Positions 23,734 through 31,539 of a stretch of DNA of 61,863 nt are shown here, piece by piece. Made by a program: the position numbers and the translations under genes. Each line of letters begins with the position of its first letter. Position 1 is the first letter of the stretch. Source of the stretch: RGIG5579 sp045655865 (GTDB lineage: Bacteria; Bacillota; Clostridia; Oscillospirales; SIG627). Where the stretch lies: the NCBI GenBank assembly GCA_045655865.1, contig JAZOQB010000035.1:1-61863 (forward strand). The letters run 5' to 3'. The notes beneath the pieces were generated by a model. It searched no databases. It saw only the letters and a list, made by a program, of their open reading frames with translations, and was not told the origin of the DNA.

Positions 23734-24899
23734 AAATAGTTCATGTTTGTTTGGGATGCTTCTACGTTGAGCATATGTCATACCAAGAAAATATCTTGCC
23801 AAAATTTCATAAGCTTCAGGGACATGATGTGTCGATCATTGCTTCTCAGCATTCCTTTGATCATAACTACAGAAACAAACAGCGTGAAATCGGCCTCTTT
23901 ATAAACGAAGATGGTATTCCTGTTACTATCGTTGGTTATTCAAAATTTCCTTTTTGGGGGAGATTTCTCAGGTTTTACCCTGATCTATACAAGGAGCTCG
24001 AATCAAAGTCTCCGGATATCATTTTTGTACACGGTCCTCAGTTTTTTGGGAACACTCATTTAAATAAATACAAAAAACATCATCCTGCGGTTAGAATTAT
24101 CTGTGATAACCATTCTGACTATATCAATACTCCCATAAAACCCCTTAAATATTTTATTCTGAATAAGCTCCTTTGGCCTACTGCCGTGCGAAATGTGCGG
24201 AATACCGCGGATTTCTTTTGGGGCGTTACGCCTTTGAGAGTTCAATATTTACAAGAGATTTATAAGATACCCAAGAAAAAAACAGGGCTTTTAATTATGG
24301 GCGGAGACGATTCTTTGATTAACTTTAATCAAAAGAAGCAATATCGTTCAACCTTGTGCAGAGAATTGAAGATCAATGAGGATGATTTTATTATTGTTAC
24401 GGGAGGAAAAATAAATTTTGCTAAACGGACGGCAGAACTGGTGCAGGCCGTATTGAAATTAAATAACCCCAAGGTGCATTTGATCGTTTTTGGGGAATTT
24501 CCTCCTGAAATGAATGATGTGAAAAAAATGAGTGAAGAATCAACCAATATTCATACCGTCGGTTGGATAGATTCTTCCCGAGTATATTATTATTTTCTTG
24601 CTAGCGATCTCGGGTGTTTTCCAGGCACGCATTCTGTGCTTTGGGAACAAGCGGTCGCAAGCGGACTGCCGTGCATTTTTAGAAAATGGGAAGGAATGGA
24701 TCATGTTTTGGTTGACAATAATTGTGTGTTGATAGAAACATATGATGTTGATGACTTAAAGAAGCATTTAATGAGATTTGTAAATGATCCCGTATATTAC
24801 AGTGCGTTTAAAGAAGGTGCAGAACATTCGAAAGTAAATTTCTTATATTCAGAAATAGCAAAAAAAGCAATTGATATACCAGAGGTTTGCCTGGACTAG
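23730..24899 (+). CDS. Glycosyltransferase, GT4-like
   Basis: A 389-residue protein with the two-domain GT-B layout. The N-terminal domain starts MKIVHVCLGCFYVEHMSYQEN. The C-terminal domain has the IIVTGGKINFAKRTAELVQAV strand-loop near residues 225-245 and the acceptor/donor region EQAVASGLPCIFRKWEGMDHV near residues 308-328. The EXFG-type catalytic signature is degenerate, so activity should not be taken for granted. It would add a sugar to the repeat unit. It is more AT-rich than its neighbours, typical for polysaccharide loci. Its ATG overlaps the remnant's stop. Confidence 0.82.
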   Translation: MKIVHVCLGCFYVEHMSYQENILPKFHKLQGHDVSIIASQHSFDHNYRNKQREIGLFINEDGIPVTIVGYSKFPFWGRFLRFYPDLYKELESKSPDIIFVHGPQFFGNTHLNKYKKHHPAVRIICDNHSDYINTPIKPLKYFILNKLLWPTAVRNVRNTADFFWGVTPLRVQYLQEIYKIPKKKTGLLIMGGDDSLINFNQKKQYRSTLCRELKINEDDFIIVTGGKINFAKRTAELVQAVLKLNNPKVHLIVFGEFPPEMNDVKKMSEESTNIHTVGWIDSSRVYYYFLASDLGCFPGTHSVLWEQAVASGLPCIFRKWEGMDHVLVDNNCVLIETYDVDDLKKHLMRFVNDPVYYSAFKEGAEHSKVNFLYSEIAKKAIDIPEVCLD

Positions 24900-25002
24900 A
24901 GAAAATGCAGGAGGTTCGCGCGGATAGTCAAACCTTCACTGATAAGAAAACTAAATATCAAAGTATAAAGTTAAACAGAAAGATGGAAAGTAAATTAACA
25001 GT

Positions 25003-26055
25003 ATGAGTATTTCGGTGTTTACAAACAAAACCCTTTTAATCACCGGCGGAACCGGGTCCTTCGGCAATGCCGTGCTCAATCGTTTCCTGCGCACGGATAT
25101 CGGCGAGATCAGGATTTTTTCGCGCGATGAGAAAAAGCAGGATGATATTCGACATGAATTTCAAGCGAAGATGCCTGAGGTGGCAGAAAAAATCAAATTC
25201 TATATCGGCGATGTACGCGACATCCAGTCGATTCGCAACGCTATGCATAGTGTAGACTACATATTTCACGCGGCAGCGCTTAAGCAAGTTCCTTCCTGTG
25301 AGTTCTTTCCGATTGAAGCTGTTAAGACCAACGTTCTCGGTACTGAAAACCTTCTGACTGCAGCTATCGAAGCAGGGGTTAAAAATATCGTTTGTCTTTC
25401 TACCGATAAAGCGGCATACCCTGTAAACGCAATGGGCATATCCAAAGCCATGATGGAAAAGGTTATCGTTGCAAAATCCCGTACAGTTGATCCTGCCAAG
25501 ACAAAGATCTGCTGCACTCGTTACGGTAACGTTATGTGCTCACGTGGTTCGGTCATTCCGCTTTGGATCGATCAGATCAAAGCAGGTAACCCCATCACCA
25601 TTACCGATGGATCCATGACTCGCTTCATTATGTCTCTTGATGAGGCGGTTGACCTCGTTCTGTTCGCATTTGAGCACGGAACAAACGGAGATATCCTTGT
25701 TCAAAAGGCTCCTGCCTGCACCATCCAGACTCAGGCTGAGGCTGTTTGTGAGCTCTTTGGCGGCGACAAGAACAACATCAAGGTTATCGGCATTCGTCAC
25801 GGTGAAAAGATGTACGAAACCCTCCTCACCAACGAAGAATGCGCAAACGCTATTGATATGGGCAATTTCTACCGTGTTCCCAGCGACAAACGCGGACTTA
25901 ACTACGATAAATATTTTAACCAGGGTGACGTTGAGCGCAATACTCTTACTGAATTTAACTCTCACAACACCCAGCTTATTAATGTAGAACAGACCAAAGA
26001 AAAGATCGCTTCTTTGGCATACATTCAGGAAGAACTTGCTAAAATGGGTAGATAA
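25003..26055 (+). CDS. CapE/FlaA1-type UDP-GlcNAc 4,6-dehydratase
   Basis: A 350-residue SDR enzyme. The NAD motif GGTGSFG is near residues 15-21, and the catalytic region STDKAAYPVNAMGISKAMMEK near residues 132-152. The latter carries the altered MxxxK pattern of the inverting 4,6-dehydratase/5-epimerase group instead of YxxxK. The family includes CapE of Staphylococcus aureus and PseB. The expected product is a UDP-6-deoxy-4-keto hexosamine, leading with CapF and CapG towards UDP-L-FucNAc. Here the next gene is a truncated SDR start, so the route is broken after this step unless completed elsewhere. Confidence 0.9.
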   Translation: MSISVFTNKTLLITGGTGSFGNAVLNRFLRTDIGEIRIFSRDEKKQDDIRHEFQAKMPEVAEKIKFYIGDVRDIQSIRNAMHSVDYIFHAAALKQVPSCEFFPIEAVKTNVLGTENLLTAAIEAGVKNIVCLSTDKAAYPVNAMGISKAMMEKVIVAKSRTVDPAKTKICCTRYGNVMCSRGSVIPLWIDQIKAGNPITITDGSMTRFIMSLDEAVDLVLFAFEHGTNGDILVQKAPACTIQTQAEAVCELFGGDKNNIKVIGIRHGEKMYETLLTNEECANAIDMGNFYRVPSDKRGLNYDKYFNQGDVERNTLTEFNSHNTQLINVEQTKEKIASLAYIQEELAKMGR

Positions 26056-26066
26056 GGAACACCGAA

Positions 26067-26156
26067 ATGAAGATCTTTATCACCGGTGCTGCCGGATTGG
26101 CCGGAAACCTAGTGTACGCTTTCAAACCAACCCGCAACACGAGGCAGAAAATATAA
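26067..26156 (+). pseudogene. Truncated SDR (possibly CapF-like) gene start
   Basis: An ATG at 26067, 11 bases after the dehydratase stop and preceded by AAGGAAC, opens MKIFITGAAGLAGNLVYAF, the start of an SDR reductase or epimerase. The frame leaves the family pattern after about 20 residues and stops at 26154-26156. In staphylococcal and related clusters capF follows capE, so this is probably a deleted capF-type gene; the identity is inferred from position. The next 190 bases hold no convincing gene, only a terminator. Confidence 0.6.
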
Positions 26157-26346
26157 AAATGAAGAACCCCGATACGCAGACGCACCATACGGTATCGACA
26201 TCCCAAATGGTAAAAAACACCTAATTTATAGGCGTTTCCGGTTATTTCTAACCCTTTTCGCTAAAAAAACAGATGCTTTCCGGCTTTTCTTTCTCCGCTG
26301 TTTTTGTGTACGACCGTCGTGTCTGTGGAATAAACTTTGGTCAAGC

Positions 26347-26392
26347 AAAACACCCCGAATGCAGCTTTCCGCCGCATCCGAGGTGCTTTTTG
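26347..26392. terminator. Bidirectional terminator ending the polysaccharide cluster
   Basis: CACCCCGAATGC and GCATCCGAGGTG form an imperfect 12-base stem with T-runs on both strands (TTTTTG on plus, TTTTG on minus). It separates the convergent cluster and the gene at 26395. Confidence 0.75.
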
Positions 26393-26394
26393 TA

Positions 26395-27309
26395 TTATTC
26401 TCCTTTGGCTTTGATCAAATTCCACGTGGCAAGAAAGTCTGGATTGACAACGATCTCTCCGGTGGAACGAAGCTTATACTCTCCTTGCCGTGCTCTTTTT
26501 GTGGAGCTTAGATCGGGGGGCAAAGTGAAATCCGTTCCGTCTTTTTGTTTAATGCGAATCAACTTCTTGTTTGCTTCTGTGACCGTTCCGTAAAACTGTT
26601 TTTGTTCGATATATTCATTATCGTGGGTATAATACGTAATCCCGACCAAGAGGACCTTGCCGATCAACTCATCGAAGGTTATTTCTTTTTCGGTATCCTT
26701 GTCATGTTCCTTTCGGGCTTCGTATAAGTACATTCCATATTCTTTGTAATCTTCGGGAATGTCATAGATCGTTTTGCCCGTTTCTTCTGAAACGTACAGC
26801 TCACATTCTCCCGGATGCAAAGGATCAAACGTATCCCAAGCGGTGACAAGGCTCTTAACCTTCTTAATCCCAAACTTCTTGAAAAACTCTCGATACGAAT
26901 CCGCGCTTTTGGTATAGATCGTCATCACGTTGTATTTGCCGAACAGAATCTCCTCGTGAGATTCGTGGCAACCGAAGCCGAAATGATTCATTCCGTCCAT
27001 GACAAGAAAACTACCGAGTGAATTCAGACAATCGATTGCCTGTTGGGCATTAAGACCGTCGATGAAATAAACGTCATAGTCGTCGTTTGCGTTCGTAAAG
27101 GTTTTTTCTGACGTGATCCCATCCTCGTTTTTGCAAGGAAGCTCCAAAATGAAAAACATAGGCTCGTTATGCATTTCAATAAAACGCCTCATCATATCAA
27201 TGACCTTTGAAGCGTTGATGTTGGCATAGATAGCAGTATCTTTTACTTCGTACTCTTCAAGAAGCTTTTCGGGAAACGGCACTTTGCAGCACTCTTTCAT
27301 TTCAAGCAT
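26395..27309 (-). CDS. Unrecognised 304-residue protein, two apparent domains
   Basis: I do not recognise this protein. It has no signal peptide or membrane segment. Residues 1-190 form one mixed domain with a DDYDVYFIDGLNAQQAIDCL stretch and an HFGFGCHESHEEI segment containing three histidines. Residues 215-304 look like a separate small beta-rich module (GKVLLVGITYYTHD...KQFYGTVTEAN...IRIKQKDGTDFTLPPD). That module ends in a family-like FLATWNLIK tail and is possibly a nucleic-acid or ligand-binding barrel. The start has a perfect AAAGGAGG site. It is monocistronic with its own promoter and terminator and is low in GC relative to flanking housekeeping genes. Confidence 0.75.
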   Translation of the reverse strand: MLEMKECCKVPFPEKLLEEYEVKDTAIYANINASKVIDMMRRFIEMHNEPMFFILELPCKNEDGITSEKTFTNANDDYDVYFIDGLNAQQAIDCLNSLGSFLVMDGMNHFGFGCHESHEEILFGKYNVMTIYTKSADSYREFFKKFGIKKVKSLVTAWDTFDPLHPGECELYVSEETGKTIYDIPEDYKEYGMYLYEARKEHDKDTEKEITFDELIGKVLLVGITYYTHDNEYIEQKQFYGTVTEANKKLIRIKQKDGTDFTLPPDLSSTKRARQGEYKLRSTGEIVVNPDFLATWNLIKAKGE

Positions 27310-27340
27310 GGCGGAACCTCCTTTAACAATTTTTTGAATT

Positions 27341-27369
27341 ATTATATCATAAGTATGCTTTTATTACAA
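27341..27369 (-). promoter_or_regulatory. Promoter of the 304-residue protein gene
   Basis: On the minus strand, TTGTAA (27364-27369) and TATAAT (27341-27346) are spaced by 17 bases, about 32 bases before the start codon. Confidence 0.75.
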
Positions 27370-27474
27370 TGGCTGGTTTTTGTTGTATGGTAACTCTGTC
27401 CACCCAAAAGTCAAGGCCTTTCGCAGAACAAATTTTGCCCCGCAGTAGACAAAGAAAAAGAATTTTACGATGCG

Positions 27475-27508
27475 TATTGTCAAGTAAAAATCATTTTTAC
27501 TGACAATG
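27475..27508. repeat. Imperfect palindrome in an otherwise empty stretch
   Basis: The sequence ATTGTCAAGTAAAAAT is followed almost at once by ATTTTTACTGACAAT, an inverted repeat with one mismatch. It is not adjacent to a stop codon. The surrounding 27370-27583 region holds no gene that I can support. It could be a relic of a small transposable element, an operator or a weak terminator. Confidence 0.4.
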
Positions 27509-27583
27509 TAAAAATGGTCAAAAACTGTGGTCAAAAAATTGCGAGATTTCTAAAAGTGGGGATAAAACACCTAGATAACAATA

Positions 27584-27630
27584 AAAAATGACCTAAAGTG
27601 GAGATTAAATCTCTGCTTTAGGTCATTTTT
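27584..27630 (-). terminator. Terminator of tRNA-Pro
   Basis: AAAAATGACCTAAAG (27584-27598) pairs with CTTTAGGTCATTTTT (27616-27630), with a further GAGA/CTCT pairing inside. It starts two bases after the tRNA 3' end on the minus strand and ends in T's. Confidence 0.9.
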
Positions 27631-27631
27631 A

Positions 27632-27707
27632 TGGTCGGAGTGACAGGATTTGAACCTGCGGCATCTTGCTCCCAAAGCAAGCGCGCTACCAACTGCGCTA
27701 CACCCCG
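27632..27707 (-). tRNA. tRNA-Pro (anticodon TGG)
   Basis: On the minus strand the acceptor CGGGGTG pairs with CACTCCG, one pair being G-T. The D-arm is TAGCGCAGTTGGTAGCGC, the anticodon loop TTTGGGA gives TGG (plus 27672-27674), and the T-arm holds GGTTCAAATCC. The 3' CCA is encoded. The gene is 76 bases including CCA. Confidence 0.97.
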
Positions 27708-27722
27708 ATAATTTCTCTAGCC

Positions 27723-27751
27723 ATTCTAACAAGTTCAGTGTTTTTTGTCAA
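27723..27751 (-). promoter_or_regulatory. Promoter of tRNA-Pro
   Basis: On the minus strand, TTGACA (27746-27751) and TAGAAT (27723-27728) are separated by 17 bases, 15 bases before the tRNA 5' end. Confidence 0.75.
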
Positions 27752-27837
27752 TACGCCTAGGAAAAATCGGTCCCTAAATTTTTTGAAAGAGGGAGATCTG
27801 ATTCCTTGGTGAGAAAAAGAGACCGGGGAAAATACAG

Positions 27838-27866
27838 TTGAAATTTTTCTTGTCTTGTAGTATAAT
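27838..27866 (+). promoter_or_regulatory. Promoter of the DUF2156 gene
   Basis: TTGAAA (27838-27843) and TATAAT (27861-27866) have a 17-base spacer, about 40 bases before the start at 27906. Confidence 0.7.
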
Positions 27867-27905
27867 AAATGAGAAATAAGAAGAAAAAAGAAAAGAAATC
27901 TGGGT

Positions 27906-28790
27906 ATGTTGGAATTTCATCCATTGACTTTGGAACAGGCTGAGTTACTGCAGGAGTATTTTAAAAAAGGAAAAACAAGACTTTGCGATCAGACCATGGG
28001 TGGTGCCATGATGTGGCGCAATTGTTTTCACACACAATTTGCTTATGACGGGGAATGCCTTTATTTTCGCAGTGAATTTGAGCCGGGCAAGACGGTCTTT
28101 ACTCCGCCGGTGGGAGATTTGGAAACGGGTGTAAAAAGGCTTGTCGAGCACTGCCGCCAAGAGGGATGCTGTCTTTCCTTTTGCAGTGTGGGTGAAGAAG
28201 AAAAGGATCGGATCCTAGCGCTTTTACCGGATTATTTCGCTACCCCTACCCGGGATTGGTTTGATTATCTGTATTCTGTGGAAAAACTGTCCACGTTTTC
28301 CGGAAAAAAGCTTTCCGGACAGCGCAATCATCGCAATTTTTTTCTAAAAAATCATGCATCTTGGCGTTTTGTTCCCCTCTCAAAGGAGAACGTGGCTTTG
28401 GCCAAAGAGTTTTTCCTTCAGTACGATCAAGAGACCCAGAAAGATTCCCCCTTCTTTCAAGAAGAGGAGAGGGCTGTTTTGGAGGTGTTAGACCATCTGG
28501 AGGTCTACGGCTTTTTTGGCGGAATGATCGTGACAGAGGAGAAGGTGGTCGCGCTCTCTTTGGGGGAGATCATTGGAGATACGATTTTTGTTCATATCGA
28601 AAAGGCCAAACGCCAGGTTCGTGGCTCCTATCAGATGATGGTATCGGAATTTCTCAGGCATTTTGCCGGAGGCACCGTTTTTGTGAATCGGGAAGAGGAT
28701 GTGGGAGATCCCGGCCTTCGATATTCCAAGGAGTCTTATCACCCCGAGCGATTACTGGCAAAATATAGCATTGAAAAACGGGAAAAGTAA
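27906..28790 (+). CDS. DUF2156-family (MprF C-terminal-like) protein
   Basis: A 294-residue cytoplasmic protein of the DUF2156/LPG-synthase C-terminal family, with the GNAT-like tandem fold found in the catalytic domain of MprF aminoacyl-phosphatidylglycerol synthases. Family features are the start FHPLTLEQAELLQEYFKK and the segment RNHRNFFLKNHASWRF near residues 140-155. The C-terminal pattern VNREEDVGDPGLRYSKESYHPERL lies near residues 258-282. The membrane flippase domain of MprF is absent, so lipid transfer is not implied. Stand-alone members are common in Clostridia and their substrate is unknown. Confidence 0.85.
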   Translation: MLEFHPLTLEQAELLQEYFKKGKTRLCDQTMGGAMMWRNCFHTQFAYDGECLYFRSEFEPGKTVFTPPVGDLETGVKRLVEHCRQEGCCLSFCSVGEEEKDRILALLPDYFATPTRDWFDYLYSVEKLSTFSGKKLSGQRNHRNFFLKNHASWRFVPLSKENVALAKEFFLQYDQETQKDSPFFQEEERAVLEVLDHLEVYGFFGGMIVTEEKVVALSLGEIIGDTIFVHIEKAKRQVRGSYQMMVSEFLRHFAGGTVFVNREEDVGDPGLRYSKESYHPERLLAKYSIEKREK

Positions 28791-28831
28791 AAGCAGATGA
28801 TACGGGAAGAAGAATTTTGAAAAACAAGAAA

Positions 28832-28867
28832 AAACAAGGTCCGCTCAGTTTTGAGAGGACCTTGTTT
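28832..28867. terminator. Bidirectional terminator
   Basis: AAACAAGGTCC (28832-28842) and GGACCTTGTTT (28857-28867) form a perfect 11-base stem around a 14-base loop. The stop codon of the convergent small gene lies inside it. Confidence 0.85.
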
Positions 28868-29078
28868 CGTTTTCATTTAAAAAATTGGGAATGGAAGGAA
28901 ACTCCGGCGCTTTGCGCACGGACATTTTGACCCGAAGAGGGTCAAAGCAAAATTTGCGGCATTTTTCATGGGGCAATACAATTCCTTTTTTCTTGCAAAT
29001 GCAATACTCGCCCCCGAAGATTTCTTGGGCGTATTCGCATACGGCGCAATTTTCTTCAAAAGTGTTTTTATGTTTCAT
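28845..29078 (-). CDS. Small Cys-rich protein, unknown function
   Basis: A 77-residue protein. The cysteines are arranged C-x2-C-(12)-C-x-C then C-x3-C, in CAVCEYAQEIFGGEYCICKK and HEKCRKFCFDPL, probably a zinc or other metal site. A proline-containing PLRVKMSVRKAPEF tail follows. From memory, similar small proteins with the C-x2-CEYA...CKKKG...C-x3-C-x-x-DPL layout recur in Clostridia with no assigned role. The ATG at 29078 has a GGAGAG-type site. The neighbour upstream on the same strand is the YlbJ-like gene, 43 bases away, so the two may be co-transcribed. Confidence 0.7.
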   Translation of the reverse strand: MKHKNTFEENCAVCEYAQEIFGGEYCICKKKGIVLPHEKCRKFCFDPLRVKMSVRKAPEFPSIPNFLNENETRSSQN

Positions 29079-29121
29079 TTCTCTCCATCCTTTTCTTTAT
29101 TCTACAGGATGTTCTCTTTTT

Positions 29122-30006
29122 TTACAAGAGTTTTTGCAAAATTTCTGCTCCCAAAAAAAGAAGAGCGGAGAAAACCAGCTTGCCCAAAAAGTATTTTTTC
29201 AGAGAAAGACCCGTTCCTTCCAAGCATCCCACCGTCTGTATATGCACCGACAGGGAAGACCAACCGCATCCGGCAGCGCAGAGGGGGAAGGCTAGAGATG
29301 GAGGAAGAGCGATCAGAGCTTTCATACCGCCGGTGAGCTCCAGAAAAAGAGAGAGACAAGCGGTAGAGATGGGGGAGAGGGCGATACAAAAGGAGAACAA
29401 CTCCGACACAAAAGAAAAAAAGAGAATACAGGCACATATATATAGGAAGGAATTTGCCGCCCCGGAAAGGCTTTGCGTGATAAGCTGGGAAAGAGAGACG
29501 GGTTTGGCGCAGGTTTTTTCGATTTTTTCCAACCGAAAAAGCTTTTTATGAAAGAAAAAGAAAAAGAAAAAAATTGCCAAAGCCCCCTGAAGCAAAAACA
29601 GAAACCAGCCGTATTTTGCCTCCCCCATAAGGCCGATCCCACACACTCCAACCAGAAAAGCCGGTCCGGTGTTGTTGCAAAAAAACAAGAGAGTCTCCCC
29701 TTCGTTTCGGGAAAGAGCCCCTTCTTTGAAAAGGGAGGCGACGGTGACCGCTCCTATGGGGAAACCGCAAAAAAGTCCCAAAAAAAGTGGAAGTAACAGG
29801 GCGGATTTTCCTCCTTTTTTTTGAAGGGAAAGGGTCATCATTCGGGAGAGGACCAGAGAAGGAAAAAGGGAGGGCAGAGCACGCTGTAAGGCGATTTCCA
29901 GTCCTTTTGCCACCCCGCTTATACAGGCTTTTTGAAAACAAAGAGACAAAAGCAGTAGAGAGAAGGGCAGAAGAAAAAGAAGGAGGCTTCGTTTTGGTTT
30001 GGTCAT
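29122..30006 (-). CDS. ylbJ: YlbJ-like sporulation integral membrane protein
   Basis: A 294-residue membrane protein of the nucleoside-recognition/YlbJ group, required for sporulation in Bacillus. About eight membrane segments are visible. Conserved features include ALPSLFPSLVLSRMM near residues 43-57, GLFCGFPIGAVTVASLFKEGALS near residues 76-98 and LLFFCNNTGPAFLVG near residues 105-119. At 294 residues it is shorter than B. subtilis YlbJ (about 400). A run of seven phenylalanines lies in the middle segment. It is divergent from yqfC, with 58 bases between them. Confidence 0.82.
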   Translation of the reverse strand: MTKPKRSLLLFLLPFSLLLLSLCFQKACISGVAKGLEIALQRALPSLFPSLVLSRMMTLSLQKKGGKSALLLPLFLGLFCGFPIGAVTVASLFKEGALSRNEGETLLFFCNNTGPAFLVGVCGIGLMGEAKYGWFLFLLQGALAIFFFFFFFHKKLFRLEKIEKTCAKPVSLSQLITQSLSGAANSFLYICACILFFSFVSELFSFCIALSPISTACLSLFLELTGGMKALIALPPSLAFPLCAAGCGWSSLSVHIQTVGCLEGTGLSLKKYFLGKLVFSALLFLGAEILQKLL

Positions 30007-30064
30007 ATTTTTTCTTCCCTTGTGTATATTGGTATTGATACTTTATGCAAAGGATGGCATCTTT

Positions 30065-30319
30065 ATGGCGAAAAAAAGGAAAAATCTCTTTCGTTGGAAT
30101 CATGGAAAAAGCAATTGTATTACTATACATAGCTATCGGCGTCTGGTTATGGAGGGAGTGGAACGCATTATTTTGTGCGATTCGGAAAAAATGGTCTTAC
30201 AGGGCTCTCTTTATATGGTGGTGGAGGGAAAGGATCTTGTCCTTTTGGAATTGGGCAATGATAATATGGAGATCACCGGCTCCATTGGCTCCGTCTCGTT
30301 TGAGGAGAACGCTCCGTGA
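30065..30319 (+). CDS. yqfC: Sporulation protein YqfC (YabP/YqfC family)
   Basis: An 84-residue protein of the YabP/YqfC family, made under sigma-E in the mother cell. The family core is visible as ITIHSYRRLVMEGVERIILCDSEKMVLQGSLYMVVEGKDLVLLELG. The ATG at 30065 follows AAAGGATGG, while the longer in-frame start at 29999 would add an unlikely hydrophobic lead. Its TGA overlaps the GTG start of yqfD (GTGA), so the pair is coupled as in other spore formers. Confidence 0.9.
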   Translation: MAKKRKNLFRWNHGKSNCITIHSYRRLVMEGVERIILCDSEKMVLQGSLYMVVEGKDLVLLELGNDNMEITGSIGSVSFEENAP

Positions 30320-31527
30320 ACGGCGTTTATCGCTACGTTCTGGGGTATTACCGCATCCGTTTTTACTCTTCTCGGCCGGAGCGTGTCCTGAATTTTGCTT
30401 TAAAACAAAACATTCCCATTTGGGGGATATGCCGGGAAGAGACGTCTGTTTCGTTCTCCTTGCATTTCTATCACCGTTTAGCTCTGGAGCCTTTTTGCTC
30501 TGCGCTAGGTCACGGAGAAGAGATTCGGGAAGAGCAAAAAGGATTTCCGGCTCTGGTTTCCCGATTCAAAAAGCGCTGGGGATTCTTTCTTGGCCTTGCG
30601 CTCTTTTTTCTTGCTCTTGCGGTCTCTACACAGTTCGTTTGGAATGTAGAGGTGATTGGAAATGTGAATTTGACCCAGCACCAAATTCGCAAGGCGCTCT
30701 CTCAGGCTGGGCTTTCTCCGGGAAAGGTGATCTCAAAGATCGACCAGGACGAGTTTGCCATGCAGTTTCAGATCGAACACAGTGAATTTTCTTATGTTTC
30801 TTTGAATATTATTGGCACTCGAGCTTTGGTGGAAGTCCGGGAGCGGGAAAAGGTAACGCAAGAGATCGCAGATGACATTCCAACCAATCTGGTTTCCTCT
30901 ATCAGTGGAAAAATCGTGCGTTATGAGGTGCTTTCCGGTCAGGCTGCGGTGACCCGAGGGGAAACGGTTCCCCGGGGAGCGCTTCTGATCAGCGGAGTGA
31001 TGGAACGGTCCAACGGTGCTTTTTCCGTCGTTCGAGCCAAAGGACGGGTGTTTGCAGAAACCGAACGGTATTTTGAAGAAAAAGTCCTTTTTTCCCAAGT
31101 GGAAAAACACTATACCGGTAAGGAAAAGATCCACCGCACATATCAGATCCTGGGATTTTCTCTTTCTTTGCCCGGCGGAGAAAAAAAGCCGTGGGATTGC
31201 TGCGAGGAGCTGGTAAGCGAGGAGAATCTTTCTTTTTTTGGAAGGGCGCTGCCTATCGTTTGCCGAGAGGTGGTTTATCTGGAAACCAGGGAAGAAACAG
31301 AAGTGTTCAATATTGACAGAGCGAGAAATTTCGCTTATGATAAATATGAACAGTATAAAAGGGATACTTTTGCTCCGGGCTATGAAATTCTGGAGGAAAA
31401 CATCGAATTTTCTCAGGATGAAGAGGGAATTACAATAACGGTGTCTCTTCGTCTGATCGAGGATATTGCTGAGGAGAAACCCTTTTCCTGTGCCACGCTT
31501 CCTCCCGGAATGGAGAAGGAAAACTGA
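30316..31527 (+). CDS. yqfD: Sporulation protein YqfD
   Basis: A 403-residue membrane-anchored protein, sigma-E-dependent in B. subtilis, where yqfC and yqfD lie upstream of phoH as they do here. A membrane segment lies near residues 90-112 (FFLGLALFFLALAVSTQFVW). A POTRA/FtsQ-like external domain follows, VEVIGNVNLTQHQIRKALSQAGLSPGKVI near residues 115-143. The C-terminal part ends in TITVSLRLIEDIAEE. It starts with GTG overlapping the yqfC stop. Its exact function is not established. Confidence 0.92.
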   Translation: MNGVYRYVLGYYRIRFYSSRPERVLNFALKQNIPIWGICREETSVSFSLHFYHRLALEPFCSALGHGEEIREEQKGFPALVSRFKKRWGFFLGLALFFLALAVSTQFVWNVEVIGNVNLTQHQIRKALSQAGLSPGKVISKIDQDEFAMQFQIEHSEFSYVSLNIIGTRALVEVREREKVTQEIADDIPTNLVSSISGKIVRYEVLSGQAAVTRGETVPRGALLISGVMERSNGAFSVVRAKGRVFAETERYFEEKVLFSQVEKHYTGKEKIHRTYQILGFSLSLPGGEKKPWDCCEELVSEENLSFFGRALPIVCREVVYLETREETEVFNIDRARNFAYDKYEQYKRDTFAPGYEILEENIEFSQDEEGITITVSLRLIEDIAEEKPFSCATLPPGMEKEN

Positions 31528-31539
31528 AAGGAAGTCAGG

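Noticed and set aside
22226..26156. Prophage or insertion sequence within the polysaccharide region
   Set aside because: No transposase, integrase, terminal repeats or phage structural genes are visible; truncations are explained by deletion.
26157..26346. Open frame NEEPRYADAPYGIDIPNGKKH... after the truncated SDR start
   Set aside because: It looks protein-like for about 25 residues but has no start or ribosome site and runs on without family features; I could not identify it and treat it as possible relic sequence only.
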